From: Heliocidaris erythrogramma
Lineage: Eukaryota > Echinodermata > Echinoidea > Camarodonta > Echinometridae
Assembly (NCBI GenBank): GCA_025617745.1
Contig: CM046868.1
Coordinates: forward strand, 19,658,615 to 19,722,614
DNA length: 64,000 nt
Direction: 5' to 3'
The notes beneath the pieces were generated by a model that did not search any database, was not told the DNA's origin, and saw only the letters and a list, made by a program, of their open reading frames with translations. The position numbers and the translations under genes were made by a program. This document shows positions 45,220 to 57,779 of this stretch, piece after piece; within the stretch, counting starts at the first letter, position 1; each line of letters begins with the position of its first letter.

Positions 45220-46405
45220 GTAGGTTTCGAATTCGCCCCTTATCTACCTTAGATGTTAAACGCCTAAATCCGTTTGGCTGCACACTCAAACACTGATTTA
45301 TCGAATCTGAAGGTTCTACGAAAAATATACTTCATAAAATATTCATAAGAGTATTGAATTTGTTCACAAATCTGGCCCACCTGGTCGATATATCGAACAC
45401 CCCTTCCAAAGAGAAGAAATCGAACGGTCCTTTCGTTTGTACGGGCGTTCATTCGGTGTAATCCCCTTTGTAAAGAATCTCCTTCTATTGTACTCTGAAG
45501 AGGGAAGGGACCAACGCAGGGGCTCATATACAATGGCTACCTTTCCTAGGAATTTGCTTGAAATCTGTGGTCGGAATGCATGTGGTCAAAATAATGCAAG
45601 TCTCGCTTGGGAGGGTATGTTGGAATGTTTCAAGAAGGGAATCTCCACACTGATCTATCCCATGTCCATTTAGAATCATTATTATTATCTTAGCCCAAGA
45701 TAAATGATAAAAATCGCTGAAAGATGCAACTCACTGCATCTTCTTGAGATAATTTCGTTAATTTTTCTTTTATATTCGTTCTTTCTTCGATTTTTTACAA
45801 TTATTTTTGTTTGCTTTCACTTCCATAGTATAGTTTTCCCCTAACTTCTCCTTGCAATTTCATTTTCACCCGTTCCGTTTTCAGTCATTCTCAACATCTT
45901 CCTTATTCCCTGATTCATTTGACATTTCAAATCCTCTGATTAAAAACGCTCTAACATTTACGCCATTTCCTTGACTATCAATTCCTCCCTATTTCTTACA
46001 CCTCTGCCCACCATCTTTCTCATTTCATTTTTCATACGGTTTTCAATTCCACCCAGGGTATGGGATAGTATTTCAAAGATTCACCATTTGAAAGATATTG
46101 TAACTTTATGTTGTATAGCTAAATCTACTCTACTATACTTGTATTTCTCCTGAAATTTCGTTAATTCCGCCCCATTGAGGAAGAAGTGAATAGAAGACCG
46201 TTTATCAATTTCCAACACTTTTTGGAGGGTTTGAAATGCAAAAGTTTTCTGAAGCTCGGTCGCTTTGCTTCCTTGCTTAATATTGCTTCAGGATCTTGTA
46301 ATTTCGCTCCCCGGTATAGGATATAATAGTGCTTTTGAAGGGCTCAAGATTGATAAATAATTCTGATGCTTTGCTCGCCATCATGTAAGTTTCATCATCC
46401 TTTCA
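45220..46405. other. Unannotated region
   Basis: A weak open frame at 45532-45618 (MATFPRNLLEICGRNACG) ends near a GTATGT donor-like site, but nothing else supports it. The rest is AT-rich. Confidence 0.25.
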
Positions 46406-46821
46406 TTAACCCTTTCGAGACAAATGATCACATGTTGTGGTTTGGATCAATAACTTTTGATTCAGAACTCTAAAAATGATACCAGTTGCTTTAGTAGAAA
46501 GAGCAAAATTTCTGCACACACTATATCCATTTTTGTTGCATGACTATATTGCGTTTGATGCCAGGAATTTATAAAACAGGAATAAACTTTAAAATTCTTA
46601 AATTTGCAAGACACTGAGAGGTTGAAAATCATTGTTTTTTTATTAAAATTGGCAAATTTTTCAACTTCTCAACAAAATTCCTTACCATGTATATTAGTTT
46701 CAAATATATTGCACCTTATTAGAACCGTGTAGCATTAAAAGAGAAATATTATTGTTGGCAATTTGAAGAACAAAATGTGATCAATTTAGCCCTTAATTAA
46801 TTCTTGTCCTGAAAGGGTTAA
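46406..46821. mobile_element. TTAA MITE with piggyBac-like ends
   Basis: Ends TTAACCCTTTCGAGACAA and the inverse of TTAACCCTTTCAGGACAA bound 416 bp. TTAACCCTTT is close to piggyBac termini. No coding frame. Confidence 0.75.
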
Positions 46822-47044
46822 ATATTTCGCCCCAATATACGAATGATAGGATTAAGTGTATAAAGTCTCTTTTGCAAAGGTTCAACATTTCGAAGAAATG
46901 TCAACTTTCACTTGTCTTCCTAAGTTCCTCGACTATTTCTTAATAGTTTTCATTAATGTTGCGCCCCATTTGAGAAGGAAGTGAATAGAAAACCATTTAT
47001 CAATGTTCAAAGTTCGGATCTCTATACCCCTCGATCGCACTGCT

Positions 47045-47281
47045 CAATAGACCTGTTTACTAAGTGATTCAAATTTATGGATGTTTCTTTCCTGGGGACC
47101 TAGTAACGAGGTATTCCATTAACCTGTTATTAATGAATGAACTACAATATTTGGAATCCAGTTTGCATACATTACTTGTTGCTATGTCTGACAAGCCTCT
47201 GGCAAGCTTTCAGGTTGTCAAGAACAACCTTTGTTTCAAAAGCATGCATAAAATTTGAACACTTAGTAAACAGGTCTATTG
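47045..47281. mobile_element. 237-bp MITE, copy 1
   Basis: Ends CAATAGACCTGTTTACTAAG and its inverse, with arms of about 38 bp. It is nearly identical to the copy at 57780-58015, and a diverged copy lies at 54943-55162. The 64-residue frame it shares with its sister copy is explained by sequence identity. Confidence 0.85.
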
Positions 47282-47329
47282 CAAATATTCCTAAGTAAAT
47301 TAATTGCATTGGAAATTGCGTTGTTTACT

Positions 47330-47393
47330 TTTGTTATTGTTGTTGTTGTTGTTTGTTTGTTTGTTTGTTTGTTTTTTTTTGGGGGGGGGGGGT
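47330..47393 (+). repeat. GTT/GTTT run and G tract
   Basis: TTGTTG and TTTG repeats followed by T and G homopolymers. Simple sequence. Confidence 0.85.
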
Positions 47394-47952
47394 AGCATTG
47401 CAAACAAAATCGGTCGCTCTGTTCCCTCGCTTGTACAATGACGTGGATAAGTTGAGGGTGCAACTACATTTTTGCCCTGCAGTGGGCGCCAGAATTCCTA
47501 GATAAACAAATGAATAAAAAAATCCTGCTCACAAGTACCCGAGTAAAAAAAAATCGTTCCCAGGGGCCTGATTCCACCACAACCACCTTTATAGTTTCCT
47601 TACATATTCATTTACTTCACATTCCACCATTTCCTTCATTTCTATAACCATTCTAATTTATATCTTTTTCTGTTTTCTCATTATCAATTATTGCTGTTAC
47701 CCCCCCCCTTTTTTTTTGGTTAAATTTATATTTTAAATTTTATAATTTTGTAATCTTAATTATTCACTGTCGTTGCATATCAATCGTTTCAATTATTTGC
47801 TTACCACTGTGTTAGAAAAATGTTATCACAACAGTCAGGTGCCGTTGTTGTCAGACTGTCGGGCGGGGGGGGGGGGGGCGTGCATCCTGGCCCCCTTTGA
47901 TCAAACTGCATTTATTTAAAATAGCAATTCATTCGAAATATACAATATATAC

Positions 47953-47953
47953 A

Positions 47954-47996
<43 letters not shown>
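47953..47996 (+). repeat. (TA)n microsatellite
   Basis: About 20 TA units abutting the left end of the tRNA-centred foldback element; it may mark a TA-rich target. Confidence 0.9.
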
Positions 47997-47998
<2 letters not shown>

Positions 47999-48251
47999 GT
48001 GAAAGGAAATGAGAGAATAATGATTGTGTAACTTTAATCAAAGTTCCCCAGAGCTGTCCTCCCTTTTGGAAATTTTTGCAAAGGTTGAAAAAAGTCTCCG
48101 CCGGGAATCGAACCCGGGCCGTTGGCTTAGAACGCCAATGCCTTAACCACTAGACCACGGAGACTGGTCAGTGGTTTCAAAAAGGGAGGACAGCTCTGGG
48201 GAACTTTGATTTAAGTTACGCAACCATTATTCTCTCATTTCCTTTCACATT
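47996..48251. mobile_element. Foldback element with a tRNA at its centre
   Basis: Two arms of about 76 bp (47996-48072 and 48177-48251) are inverse copies with a handful of mismatches; both contain AATGTGAAAGGAAATGAGAG and CCAGAGCTGTCCTCCCTTTT. The tRNA gene (48094-48164) occupies the loop. A one-arm relative without tRNA is at 33044-33123. It looks like a mobile or amplified palindrome that carries a tRNA. Confidence 0.7.
48094..48164 (-). tRNA. tRNA-Arg(UCU)-like gene
   Basis: The minus strand folds into a full cloverleaf of 71 bases. The acceptor stem GTCTCCG/CGGAGAC pairs perfectly. The D arm is GTCT-AGTGGTTA-AGGC, the anticodon arm TTGGC-GTTCTAA-GCCAA, the variable loop CGGC and the T arm CCGGG-TTCGATT-CCCGG. 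A-box and B-box are intact. By position the anticodon is TCT, which would read Arg codon AGA. Base 32 is G, which is unusual, and the body resembles tRNA-Glu/Asp types, so charging identity is uncertain. No intron is present, and CCA is not encoded, as in eukaryotes. Confidence 0.82.
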
Positions 48252-49187
48252 GTATTTATTTCCACGAGAGTTGCCAAGTAAATAACAATTATGTTATTTC
48301 ATTGAAAAAAAGGCCCAATGTACTGAAAGTTTTATGTTGCTCCTTTGTTATTTCCTTGCAAGTTATATTTACTCGGAATTTGCATATTCTTTAAATATTC
48401 TATCTTCTATGACTTTGTAAAACACCATTTCTTTGGCTTTGTTTGGATTTGTCTAAAAAGTAGATATTAATTACACTGATAAAGACCGTAACGTTTGATG
48501 CAGAAAATCTGGAAACGCGTGACCTTCAACACTTAATAAATCCAATGTGTTGCGATGTAATTAAAGAAAACTTTTGTAACGAGATTGTGGGAGGGTTTGA
48601 AACTCGAAAGAACAAGTACACATAATATGTATGTACTTGTACTTGTTATGTGAAAGTAAACGAGGACACAATGCGACATAACGGGACAGAAATAAAAGGT
48701 ATCTCAATATTTGGAATGTAACTTATCAACAAGCGCGTCAGACAATCTCCTTTCTCGCAATGGCGTATCAAACCAGCCATATTGTTTTCCTTTATTGTCA
48801 TGCCGTATACGCGAAGTATATCAACGTTCTACTCTTAACCATATACAAAGACACACTCTTGCCCCACGTGGTAAGTCGAATTAGGGTACACATCTGGGGT
48901 GGACCGTCAGGCAAATTACGTATTTGTGCGTGATTGTTTGTCATTTTTGTTGATCTTGTTGCCATGTCAACAACATTAAGTAGCGGACAAAGACCAAGAT
49001 CCCAACAAAAGCCAGATTTAGTCTGGCCTTTCAAGTAGATGTAAGAGGGGATTTAAATATTGTTGTTGTTGATGGTGGAGTATCAAGTCCGGCGAAAAAC
49101 CAAACAATTAGATGTACCTGCATGGGAGATGTACGGGACCCCCAGCCCTGTATGTATTTTACCAGGGACCCTTCAGTGTCTAGCTTC

Positions 49188-49969
49188 AACCCTAACAGGC
49201 CCGGGGGGGGGGGGCGGATTCCGCCCCCCCCCCCCTCGACGTTTCGCGTAATATGTTCGCATCGCGAAAAGCATTCACCACGCCGCTTCACTACTTTTTT
49301 CTTTCAAGTCTTGCGCAACTTTTGAGACCAAATTTGTGATGTCCGCGCGTGCGGTTCCGGATTTACGCAACATTTCGTAAGTGCATGTCAGACCCAAAAT
49401 TGCTCAAAAACGTGATTTCGTGTACAAATCCAATGCAAATTGTGTTTCCAGCTAAAATTCATAAATATTTCATTATTTTTACTTTTACTGTTTAAAAACA
49501 ATTAATTTTATGTTGTTTATGATTAAAATAGTGTCGCCGACGAATTCCATCGAAAAAACGATAAAAAAAAAAAAGTCGAAAAACAAAGAAATACATAAGA
49601 AATTAAAAAAACAATAAAATACATAAGAAAAAAAGGATTTTACCGAATTTTTTTTTGGTTTATTTGATCAGAATCTGACAAAGGGTCTCTATACAAAAAA
49701 TTAGCAGTTTTGGGGCTTTATTTAATTAATTAGAGCAAACCATTAATTTTATGCATAAATTAGCATAATTAATTAGTTTTTGACATTTGTGACATTTTTC
49801 GGAGAAATTGACTGTACAGTTTTGTAGATTACGTGGTCGGCGACGTGTGTGCCGATTTTCGTTGCGAATGCGCGGTGGACGGCCGAGATCTTAGGGGGGG
49901 GCGGAATCAGCCCCCCCCCCCCCCCCCCGGCTGTGAGATGGGTCTAAATAACCCGGCTCTATTAGGGTT
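49188..49969. mobile_element. MITE with AACCCTAA ends and G/C tracts
   Basis: Left AACCCTAACAGGCCCGGGG pairs with the inverse of AACCCTAATAGAGCCGGG at the right. A second inverted level is the GGCGGATTCCGCC block (about 49213) against GGCGGAATCAGCC (about 49899), each beside G and C runs. The interior is AT-rich with no gene. Confidence 0.65.
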
Positions 49970-50141
49970 AACACGATGAGGTGTGCAAGTGATCTAGAAA
50001 ATTAACGGGGTTACGTAACGTTGTAACTGTCAAGAAAACCATCATATTAGGGAGCAGGTTAAATGATATAATTATTCAGTAAAATAATGAAAGAGTAATA
50101 ATTTTATAGTCATTTAAGCAGTTTGATTTAGAAAAAAAAAT

Positions 50142-50466
50142 AATAATAATCTGCATTTATATGGCGCTTTTTCCAGTTAGTAGCTGCTCAAAGCGCTTTA
50201 CAGTGTATTATTACCCCGGTTATTGGATCCTATTACGATTCTGCAGTTATAGTGCACATTCTCCACTCCACAAGGGAGGATTCCAGTCTGCCATTTTACA
50301 GGCGCACATACAGTATTCCAGTCACAGGGACATTCGCATCCTACCGGGTACCCATTTAACACCTGGGTGGAGAGTGGCAAATGTCTTGCCAAAGGACATT
50401 AGTGCCGCGGTGGGACTAGAACCGCGAACCATTGTGATCCACAGTCCGGTGACATATCCACTATGA
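50142..50466 (-). mobile_element. tRNA-derived SINE, full length
   Basis: On the minus strand the tRNA-like head (50395-50466, with TAGTGGATATGTCACCGGAC and GGTTCGCGGTTCTAGTCCC) is followed by the body TTTGCCACTCTCCACCCAGG and the tail AGCGCCATATAAATGC plus ATT run. This is the most complete copy of the family in the window. Confidence 0.85.
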
Positions 50467-50469
50467 CCA

Positions 50470-51989
50470 TGACAATAAAATTGTCCTGCAACTATTTTCA
50501 TTTCAATATTCCTTATGAAGTGTTTACTTTGATGACATCTGTCCTCCTCAGTAAGGAATTTAGGAACTGATAAGTAATTATTGCTTAAATATGATTATGA
50601 GACCGCTTCTGTCATAATTATATGAATAACCAAATCTGTCAAGCAATTTACCTAAAACTGTAGGCAATAAAGATTTAAAACTAAAAATAGGCTAGATGAT
50701 GGTTCATATCTGTGGTGGATCAGGGTAATTTTACCGGGCAGGGGCAAATTTGTTCAGTTCAATATCAATAGTCTGAAAATGATTTTATTTCAATAATATT
50801 ACTATGTTTCTCTCTCTCCTACCTCCACATACTCGCTCGAGGGGGTGGGGGTATGTATGAGTAGGAGGGATTCTCGTATAAAGACGTTACGAATTCTCAA
50901 ACTCGTCTCAAGCTGAGAAAAAAAAGATGGCAAGAAAATTGACAGCTCCGCTGAATGAAAAGAAGCGTGTCGTCTTTGAAATTTTGAAACATTCTACACG
51001 GGTAGTTCGCGCATTATGAGAAGGGGGTGGGGGTGGTCCTTAATATTAATTTCCCCCTGAACCTAATGTTCCATCAGCTCACGACCAGAGATTATCATTG
51101 CTTGTGTTACTGTCTTTTAAGACATGCCGGCCCTAGTCCAAGACCCTAAAGCGGATGTAATGATCATTAGCACTAGAAAATATCATTTTCCAGATTTTTT
51201 TTTCTCAATGGATGGGGATGGGAGGGGGGGGGGGGGGGGGGGGTAAACGGCGCCCCCTGGATTCGCATATGATCTAGATCTTCGAAATATCTCATTTGAC
51301 TGGTTCGAAATCAAGTGACTATGACTGATTACAGAAAAGATAAAATCCCTGAACTGATGAAGGAAGAAAATGCTGCCCTAATTAAAGGACATTCAGATTG
51401 GAAACCAGAGAGATTGTTCATAAAATACTCACATTAACCTACCTTTAGTAACAATGATGCCTTCATCTTTCGCGCACAATAGGATGCGAGTCTATTGATT
51501 ATTGTTTGACTTGACGTAAGATATGTCCTTCTCATAAAAGGTCTCTATTCGACGCATGCTTTTAACGGGGTAAAGATAGTAGGTGAATCAGGACAAATCA
51601 ATATCTTTTATCATCATAACAATAATTGCCATGATCTATTTCCCCCTTTTTTCTTCCTCCTCTAACGCTGGCCTACTCTTAGGGAAAGAATAAGAAAGTA
51701 TGTATTAAAGTAAAATATAAACAACTCGAACGAGCGAATGAACTTCTTTAATGACTAGGTTTGATATTAATATTTTATGTAATATGTTCTATAAACAATA
51801 TAGAAGTATATAAGGTAAATTCGATATCTCTTACACCCTCGAATATTGATATGTAATCTGGGATAAAGTGTAATTTATGTAACATTTCAAGATTTCTAAA
51901 TACGAGATTTATAATAAATGTGACTCAAGAGTTATTATCACATGATGTTTTCATCTTCTAACAAACAATATTGTAAAATGTACATTTAT

Positions 51990-52023
<34 letters not shown>

Positions 52024-52124
52024 AGGATAAATGTGTGAAAGGTTTGACAATCTTCGTACTTATTGACTGTGTCATCGTAGAAATATTATATCTTGTAAGA
52101 CGTGCAAAAGCGAATGATGACATG

Positions 52125-52156
<32 letters not shown>

Positions 52157-52250
52157 ATATATATGTAGAGTTGATGAGGCCATGGCGGTCATTTTGGCGG
52201 TTGAGAGCATGAATAGGAGAAAACGACTACGTGTTTCTTATCACAGCCAT
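50470..52250. other. Region with simple repeats only
   Basis: A G tract with a GGCGCCCCCTGGATTCGCAT end of the hAT-type family lies at 51221-51270, and TA/TG microsatellites at 51999-52024 and 52125-52165. No gene seen. Confidence 0.4.
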
Positions 52251-52251
52251 T

Positions 52252-52516
52252 TCAGTAGCGGATCCAGGGGGCAACCCCCCCCCCCCCGAGACAAATTTTA
52301 ATGACACATCGGGAAAGAGAATAAAATATAATAATAATATATAAGATTTATAAGGCGCCGAATCCACTTGATGATCAAATGCCCCATATTGTACTTTTAT
52401 TTCTTATAGGGTAATTTATAAGTAAAAAGGGATCCAAAAATACTAAAGATTCTTTTTCTTCTCACATAATTTTCATGTTTGTGCCCCAGGCCAGATAATC
52501 CTGGATCCGCCACTGC
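52252..52516. mobile_element. hAT-type MITE
   Basis: CAGTAGCGGATCCAGGGGGC at the left and the inverse CAGTGGCGGATCCAGGATTA at the right bound 265 bp with a C tract. No matching target duplication is visible. Confidence 0.65.
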
Positions 52517-52519
52517 ATC

Positions 52520-54425
52520 TTATATATTGCGACTTGCCTTTGTCATGTTTGTACTTGAATCTCTGCCAGTGGAATAGATAAATTATTGATGATTACAGTG
52601 AGCCATTTCTCCCCATTTCTATTTCACTCGATACCACTCTCCGTCTTGAGCATAAATGTTTTATTTGGTTGCCTTGAGAGCAAAATCATTGATTTCTGAA
52701 ATAGAGATCTATTCTCATCATGCTATTATCATGCTATATAGGAACTTATATGAAGAAAAGTTGTTTACACAATGATGACTAGGCTATAGCTTAGAATACA
52801 TTAATTGTATTCGGATTTATTGTATTTTATTATCCAGACAGTTCAAAAAAATCAAACATGTCTTGGGATGCATCAAAAGTGTCTGGAAAACTTGTAAAAG
52901 TCTGAATCCCCATAAAAATGGCTATAAAATATGCAAATATTATAAAACATTTATATAACACCAAGTAAACGCCGTTTTGTTAGATTGTTCTATTTTCTTA
53001 ATTTTTATTTTAATCTGTTTTATTTCATTTTATTTCCAGGAACACAAAGGAGTATGAAAATAACAAAGGATGCATGATAGTGATGTTCAATAACAAAAGA
53101 AAATATAACACACCAGCTAATATCAATTTCTTAATATTGATCATGACATATACTCCTGTTCATTCATCATGATCATTCGATAATTGGACATATAAATGAT
53201 AAATCGTTCCGACTTTATTGTGAACATATATCACATATCAGCACATGCATCAGCCAAAGGGGAAAGGGCAATTGCTTCTCCCTTTCACATAAACAAGCTA
53301 TAGATGCACTGTTGCGGCAACATGTCAAAGTTGTTCAATTCCTATAATTATATTTCCCTTAAAATTACCAATCAGCGCAAATGACGAGAAACAAGAGGCA
53401 GACAACTTGAAAGAAAACAAAGCAAAACAAAAAACAAAAAGCACAAAAACACAAAAAACATAACCATCATAGATCAGAAACTCCTTTTAAAAGAGAGGCC
53501 ATCCACTATGACTCTTATTAATTTGTTTATCTTTGAGCGTGTCGTAGGCGGAAACCGAATTATTTGGTATACCAAGTCAATGATACGATCGTGTCAACAT
53601 GTCATACTCAGCCTAGCAAATCTTCCAAAGGATATGAAATGAGTTATGTATATACAATTCAAATATTGTCGATATATAAAATGTATTCTGATAATTATGT
53701 TGAAAATATTTTGATATTTGAAATTTATATAAGTTGTTACTGTCTTTCCTCTTAGTGTTTTCTTGTTGAAACAAAATATTGATGAGCACATGTCAGTGAT
53801 ATTTAATAAAGTCATTCATTCATTCAATCATGATTATGTTTCCATGCACTGAAAGATAAAAATGGGTAAGATATTTTAAAATGAGTATGTAGTTTGCTTT
53901 CTTTATTGGTTGTACGGTTCTAACACAAGGAATGGCCTTTCCGAAGGATCGTAAACACCTCATTCATAATTTTGTCTTTAGGATGATACATTTTGGACAC
54001 GACGTGAGGGAGATCCGACATTAACTTGCTTCAGCGATATTTGTTCCTGGCATTATTTTATCAAAGAACAGTCCTAGCAATTCTCCTATAGGGATGAAAT
54101 CCGATTTCGTCCAATTTGACGAAAGTGGGTTTTTCCGAATCTGTCACACTTCCCCGCATTTTGCTTTCCCGTGGAAAGTCTATGGACATTGGCTTGACCG
54201 CTCCGACATGCCTGTGTTTAAAAACCATATGGTCGTTTATCCTGTTACCTCCTTATATTGAAGATTAATAGTCATAAACTCAGCTCACCTCTTTAAAAAA
54301 ATGATCGACCTTGAGAAAAATGCACAAGATAGAAAAATAAAAATACGTCTACCTAAAATATTTCTATCCGTTCCGAATTTGTCAGATTGCAGAATCGAAA
54401 AACGCACACAGAGTATACACACAGA
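52520..54425. other. AT-rich intergenic region
   Basis: No supported gene or repeat in 1.9 kb. Confidence 0.35.
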
Positions 54426-54427
54426 AT

Positions 54428-54893
54428 AAGAAAAAGATAGAAAGAAAGTTAATGAAAGAAGAAAAACAAAGAATAACATAAAAAGATAGAAAGAGAAATG
54501 AAAGAAGAAACACAAAGAATAACATAAGAAAAGATAGAACTAAAAATAATAGGAGAAATCAATGTATAACATAAGAAAAGATAGAACTAAAAATAATAGG
54601 AGACATCAATGTATAGCATAAGAAAAGATAGAAAGAGAAATGAAAAGAAGAAAAAGAAAGAATAACATAAGAAAAGATAGAAAGAGAAATGAAAGAAGAA
54701 ACACAATGAATAACATAAGAAACGATAAGAAGAAAGAGAAATGAAAGAAGAAAAAGAAAGAATAACATAAGAAAAGATAGAAAGAGAAATGAGAGGAAAA
54801 AAACAAAGAATAACATAAGAAAAGATACAAAGATAAATTAAAGAAAAACAAAGAACATTAGAAAAGATAGGAAGAAAGAGAAATGAAAGAAGA
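54428..54893. repeat. Purine-rich minisatellite
   Basis: Imperfect tandem units of roughly 45-50 bp with GAATAACATAAGAAAAGATA and GAAATGAAAGAAGAAA. Phe/Leu-rich minus frames across it are artefacts. Confidence 0.85.
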
Positions 54894-54942
54894 CGTGGAT
54901 GTGGTGACCTCGCGCGCTCGCACTCGCAAAGCTCGATAAAAC

Positions 54943-55162
54943 CGCTTCTGTAATGTATACAAATTTATGCACTTATATTCTCTGAGCACCTAGTGACGAG
55001 CTATTCCATGAACCTGCTTTTTATAAATGAGCCTCAATGCTTGGAATCAAGTTTGCATACATTATTTGTTGCTATGTCCGGCAAGCTTTCAGGTTGTCAA
55101 GAACAACCTTTGTTTGAAAGGTATGCATACAATTTGCAGACATTACCGAAGCGGTCTATTGG
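54943..55162. mobile_element. Diverged copy of the 237-bp MITE
   Basis: TTTGCATACATTATTTGTTG and AGCTTTCAGGTTGTCAAGAA match the copies at 47045 and 57780. The ends are eroded. Confidence 0.65.
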
Positions 55163-55199
55163 ACGAAATCAGGTTTCGTCCCTATAGGGGAATGAAGAT

Positions 55200-55422
55200 T
55201 AAGATTACGATTGGGTTGAATGTTCGGTTGGGTATAGGGTTAGGGTTAGGTTTAGGTTTAGGATTAGGGTTTAGGGTTAGAGTTAGGTTTAGGGTGAGAG
55301 TTAGGTATTGGGTAAGAGTTAGGTTTATGATTAGGGTTTGTACTTGTTCAAGGCTTGAATTTAGGAATTCTGTTAGTGTAGAGAAGTGACTGGGAAGCAA
55401 TTGTCTCCTGAGCATGCGTCGT
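55200..55422 (+). repeat. Long degenerate TTAGGG array with shared end motif
   Basis: About 120 bp of GTTAGG/TTTAGG/GGTTAGA variants (55223-55345) followed at 55391-55422 by GGAAGCAATTGTCTCCTGAG and CATGCGTCG. The frames across it are repeat artefacts. Confidence 0.6.
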
Positions 55423-57340
55423 GCAACCGACATGAGAACATTCTGTTCAGGTTGACACTATAATGAGGTTTGACAGAATCACAGAGGCTGGTACTAGGTG
55501 GATGAAGATAAAGATGTTGCATGTAGTCTAGCCGAGCCAGCCTGAAATGAGATCATGCATACGTACTGCAAGAGAGTTGATTCAATCGATAAACCAAATA
55601 AGACTATCTGCCCTCGTCCAAATTGATTATTACGCCTGGTGAGGACGTGTCGGTTGTACGTTGTAGGTGTATATGCTGTAAGAATATGCACTTTGCGCCT
55701 TCCTCATTAAGATTTTGTACATGACTATTTCAAAGTGTAAAACAGTGTATTCATAACAATATAATATTGATCATGTTATTTAGACTAATTTGTACTTGTA
55801 TTAAGAAGGACAGAAAATGAAATTATGAAATAATATATAAAATTGAAATCCGCCGTTGTATTCATCTTTTCTTAATAACCACGATTATGATTGAATCAAA
55901 AGCCGAGGGAACATTTAAAATGGTAGTAAATTAAGTCGTAATTTGTGTTTGAAATTTTTGGCGTTTCCAACGTGTTTTGTGAGATGAAGGCAATGAATAC
56001 AAATTTTTTTTTGTCACTGAGAGTCATAAATATCGTCATCATTTTTTTCATCTCTATCATCATTACAATCTTCTTCTTATTCTTCTTCCCCTCCTCCATC
56101 ATCACCATCTTCATCACCATCATTATAATCATCACCATAGTTGATAGCCTTTAATCAAGACGGCGGGCTAGTTCATGCTACGTGTAGATCTAGCTCAAGC
56201 GCTGTCCTGTCGATCCTCGAAACTCGCGAAATATAATCCTCTGATTGCGAGAAGGCGCGTATAGCAAGCAAATGTCGACTTCCCGTGCAATCAGAGGACT
56301 ATTCCGCTCATTTCGGGTATCGACCATGGGATAGACTGAACAGCACAACAGCCTTGATTAAATGCTACACGGTTAATGATGATTATGATGATGATGATTA
56401 CTATCATAACCATAATGATCGTCAGTTTCATCACCACAACCACTTCCTGTTTCATCATCATCATCATCATCATCATCACCACCATCGTCATCACTATCAT
56501 CATCATCAGCATTATCATCTCATCAGGTAGGCCTACACAGTAGTGGAGCCACATGAGACGCACAGGAGCAGATGTCCCGCTCCCATCGAATAGCTGAAAA
56601 TGATAAGAGAAGGAAAAAATAAAGTGGAAAACAAAAAAAGAAAGGGATAGGTGAAATGAACGAGTAGAAAAAATTAAGGACAGCCCTAAGCCCCTCACGC
56701 ACCCCCTAAACGATAGCCTTATAAAATAAAACTTTATCCACTAGTAAGACCGGTGCCCCCTCCCCATGATCCCAGTGTCCCCTCAATGGTGGGGCCACTG
56801 CGTCACTGGGCATGCACTCTGCGCATGTGCAGATTATCTAGCTCAGTGTTGAAATTCAGGACAGGGATATGTGAGACAACTACAACTGAAAAATGTAAAT
56901 CCAACATCAAAGACTTACAATTATTATTGTCACATTTGATGAACTGATAGCGCTTTTCAGCTCTCATCATCAGATAATGACATTTCAGTCAATTTCCCTT
57001 TATTTCCATTCACATTTGCTCAATGATATCAATTCTGATGTCATGGCTCCTGTTTGTAGGAGGAAAATGAGGTAGATTGATCCGGTACTATGGCAACAAC
57101 ATCAACCAACACAAATTTCGTGCTACCTGAAAGGATAGATGACATTCAGTGAGGAAGCAAAGGCCATGAGAAATTCTTTTCGATACCAATATGACTTTTA
57201 TTTCACGTCCACCAACTAGCTTTTCTTATCAACCTCCGTTTCTTCCTTTTCTGCTTAATCTGTTTCTTTGTTATAAAAAATTCTTCATTTTATTATTTTC
57301 GTAACGTTTTTCGATCTGACTGGCGTATTTGTCAGATAGA
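55423..57340. other. Region with microsatellites, no gene
   Basis: Contains ATC/CAT microsatellites (56030-56135 and 56375-56525) that create His-rich and Met-rich frames. Nothing else recognised. Confidence 0.4.
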
Positions 57341-57520
57341 TTACCCCTCCAGAGTAGTTTGAGATACACGGGGCATTTGGCAGGTCCAATTTGGATCGTG
57401 CCTCCAGCGCCGTGTTATGGTGCGAGATACAACATGGTCAGGGTAACCATTGTCAAGGAGAATAGTTTTGATGTACGCGATTTCAGGAGCTAATTTGCAC
57501 TCGGAGCAAATCCTAAGGGT
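57341..57520 (-). pseudogene. Retroelement post-RT fragment (PLE- or LINE-like)
   Basis: The minus strand reads LAPEIAYIKTILLDNGYPDH then VVSRTITRR and a Cys-Gln-Met-Pro stretch. The pattern E-x-x-x-IK-x-x-L-x-x-NGYP-x-x-V/I is common just after the reverse transcriptase of Penelope-like elements and some LINEs. It is short and stops soon after, so it is a remnant. No RT palm is found beside it. Confidence 0.4.
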
Positions 57521-57779
57521 GCTGCACACTAAGTTTCTAATGAGCCCAATCTTGCATGAAGTTGCGCTGTACGAGTCCCGACTCGTGTATTGCCCAGTCT
57601 ATACGCAAGCCCACTGGGCACTCAACTATTCGGAACTGTACAACCAATCAGCGCACGCAGCCCGTCCGTGCCTGCAAATCGGAAACGCACCCTGACAGAC
57701 CAAAGACAGTCAAATGCGATTCAGCGATCGGTCTCCATTTTGCTGAAGAATCCAGCTTGCGCACAATTATGCCCACGAT

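Noticed and set aside
47064..47258. 64-residue frame conserved in two places
   Set aside because: The conservation is that of two near-identical MITE copies and not of selection on a protein.
55027..55389. 120-residue plus-strand frame
   Set aside because: It translates a MITE end followed by a TTAGGG-variant array (Gly/Leu/Arg-Val repeats).
56291..56698. 135-residue minus-strand frame with Met/Val runs
   Set aside because: It is a translation of an ATC/CAT microsatellite.
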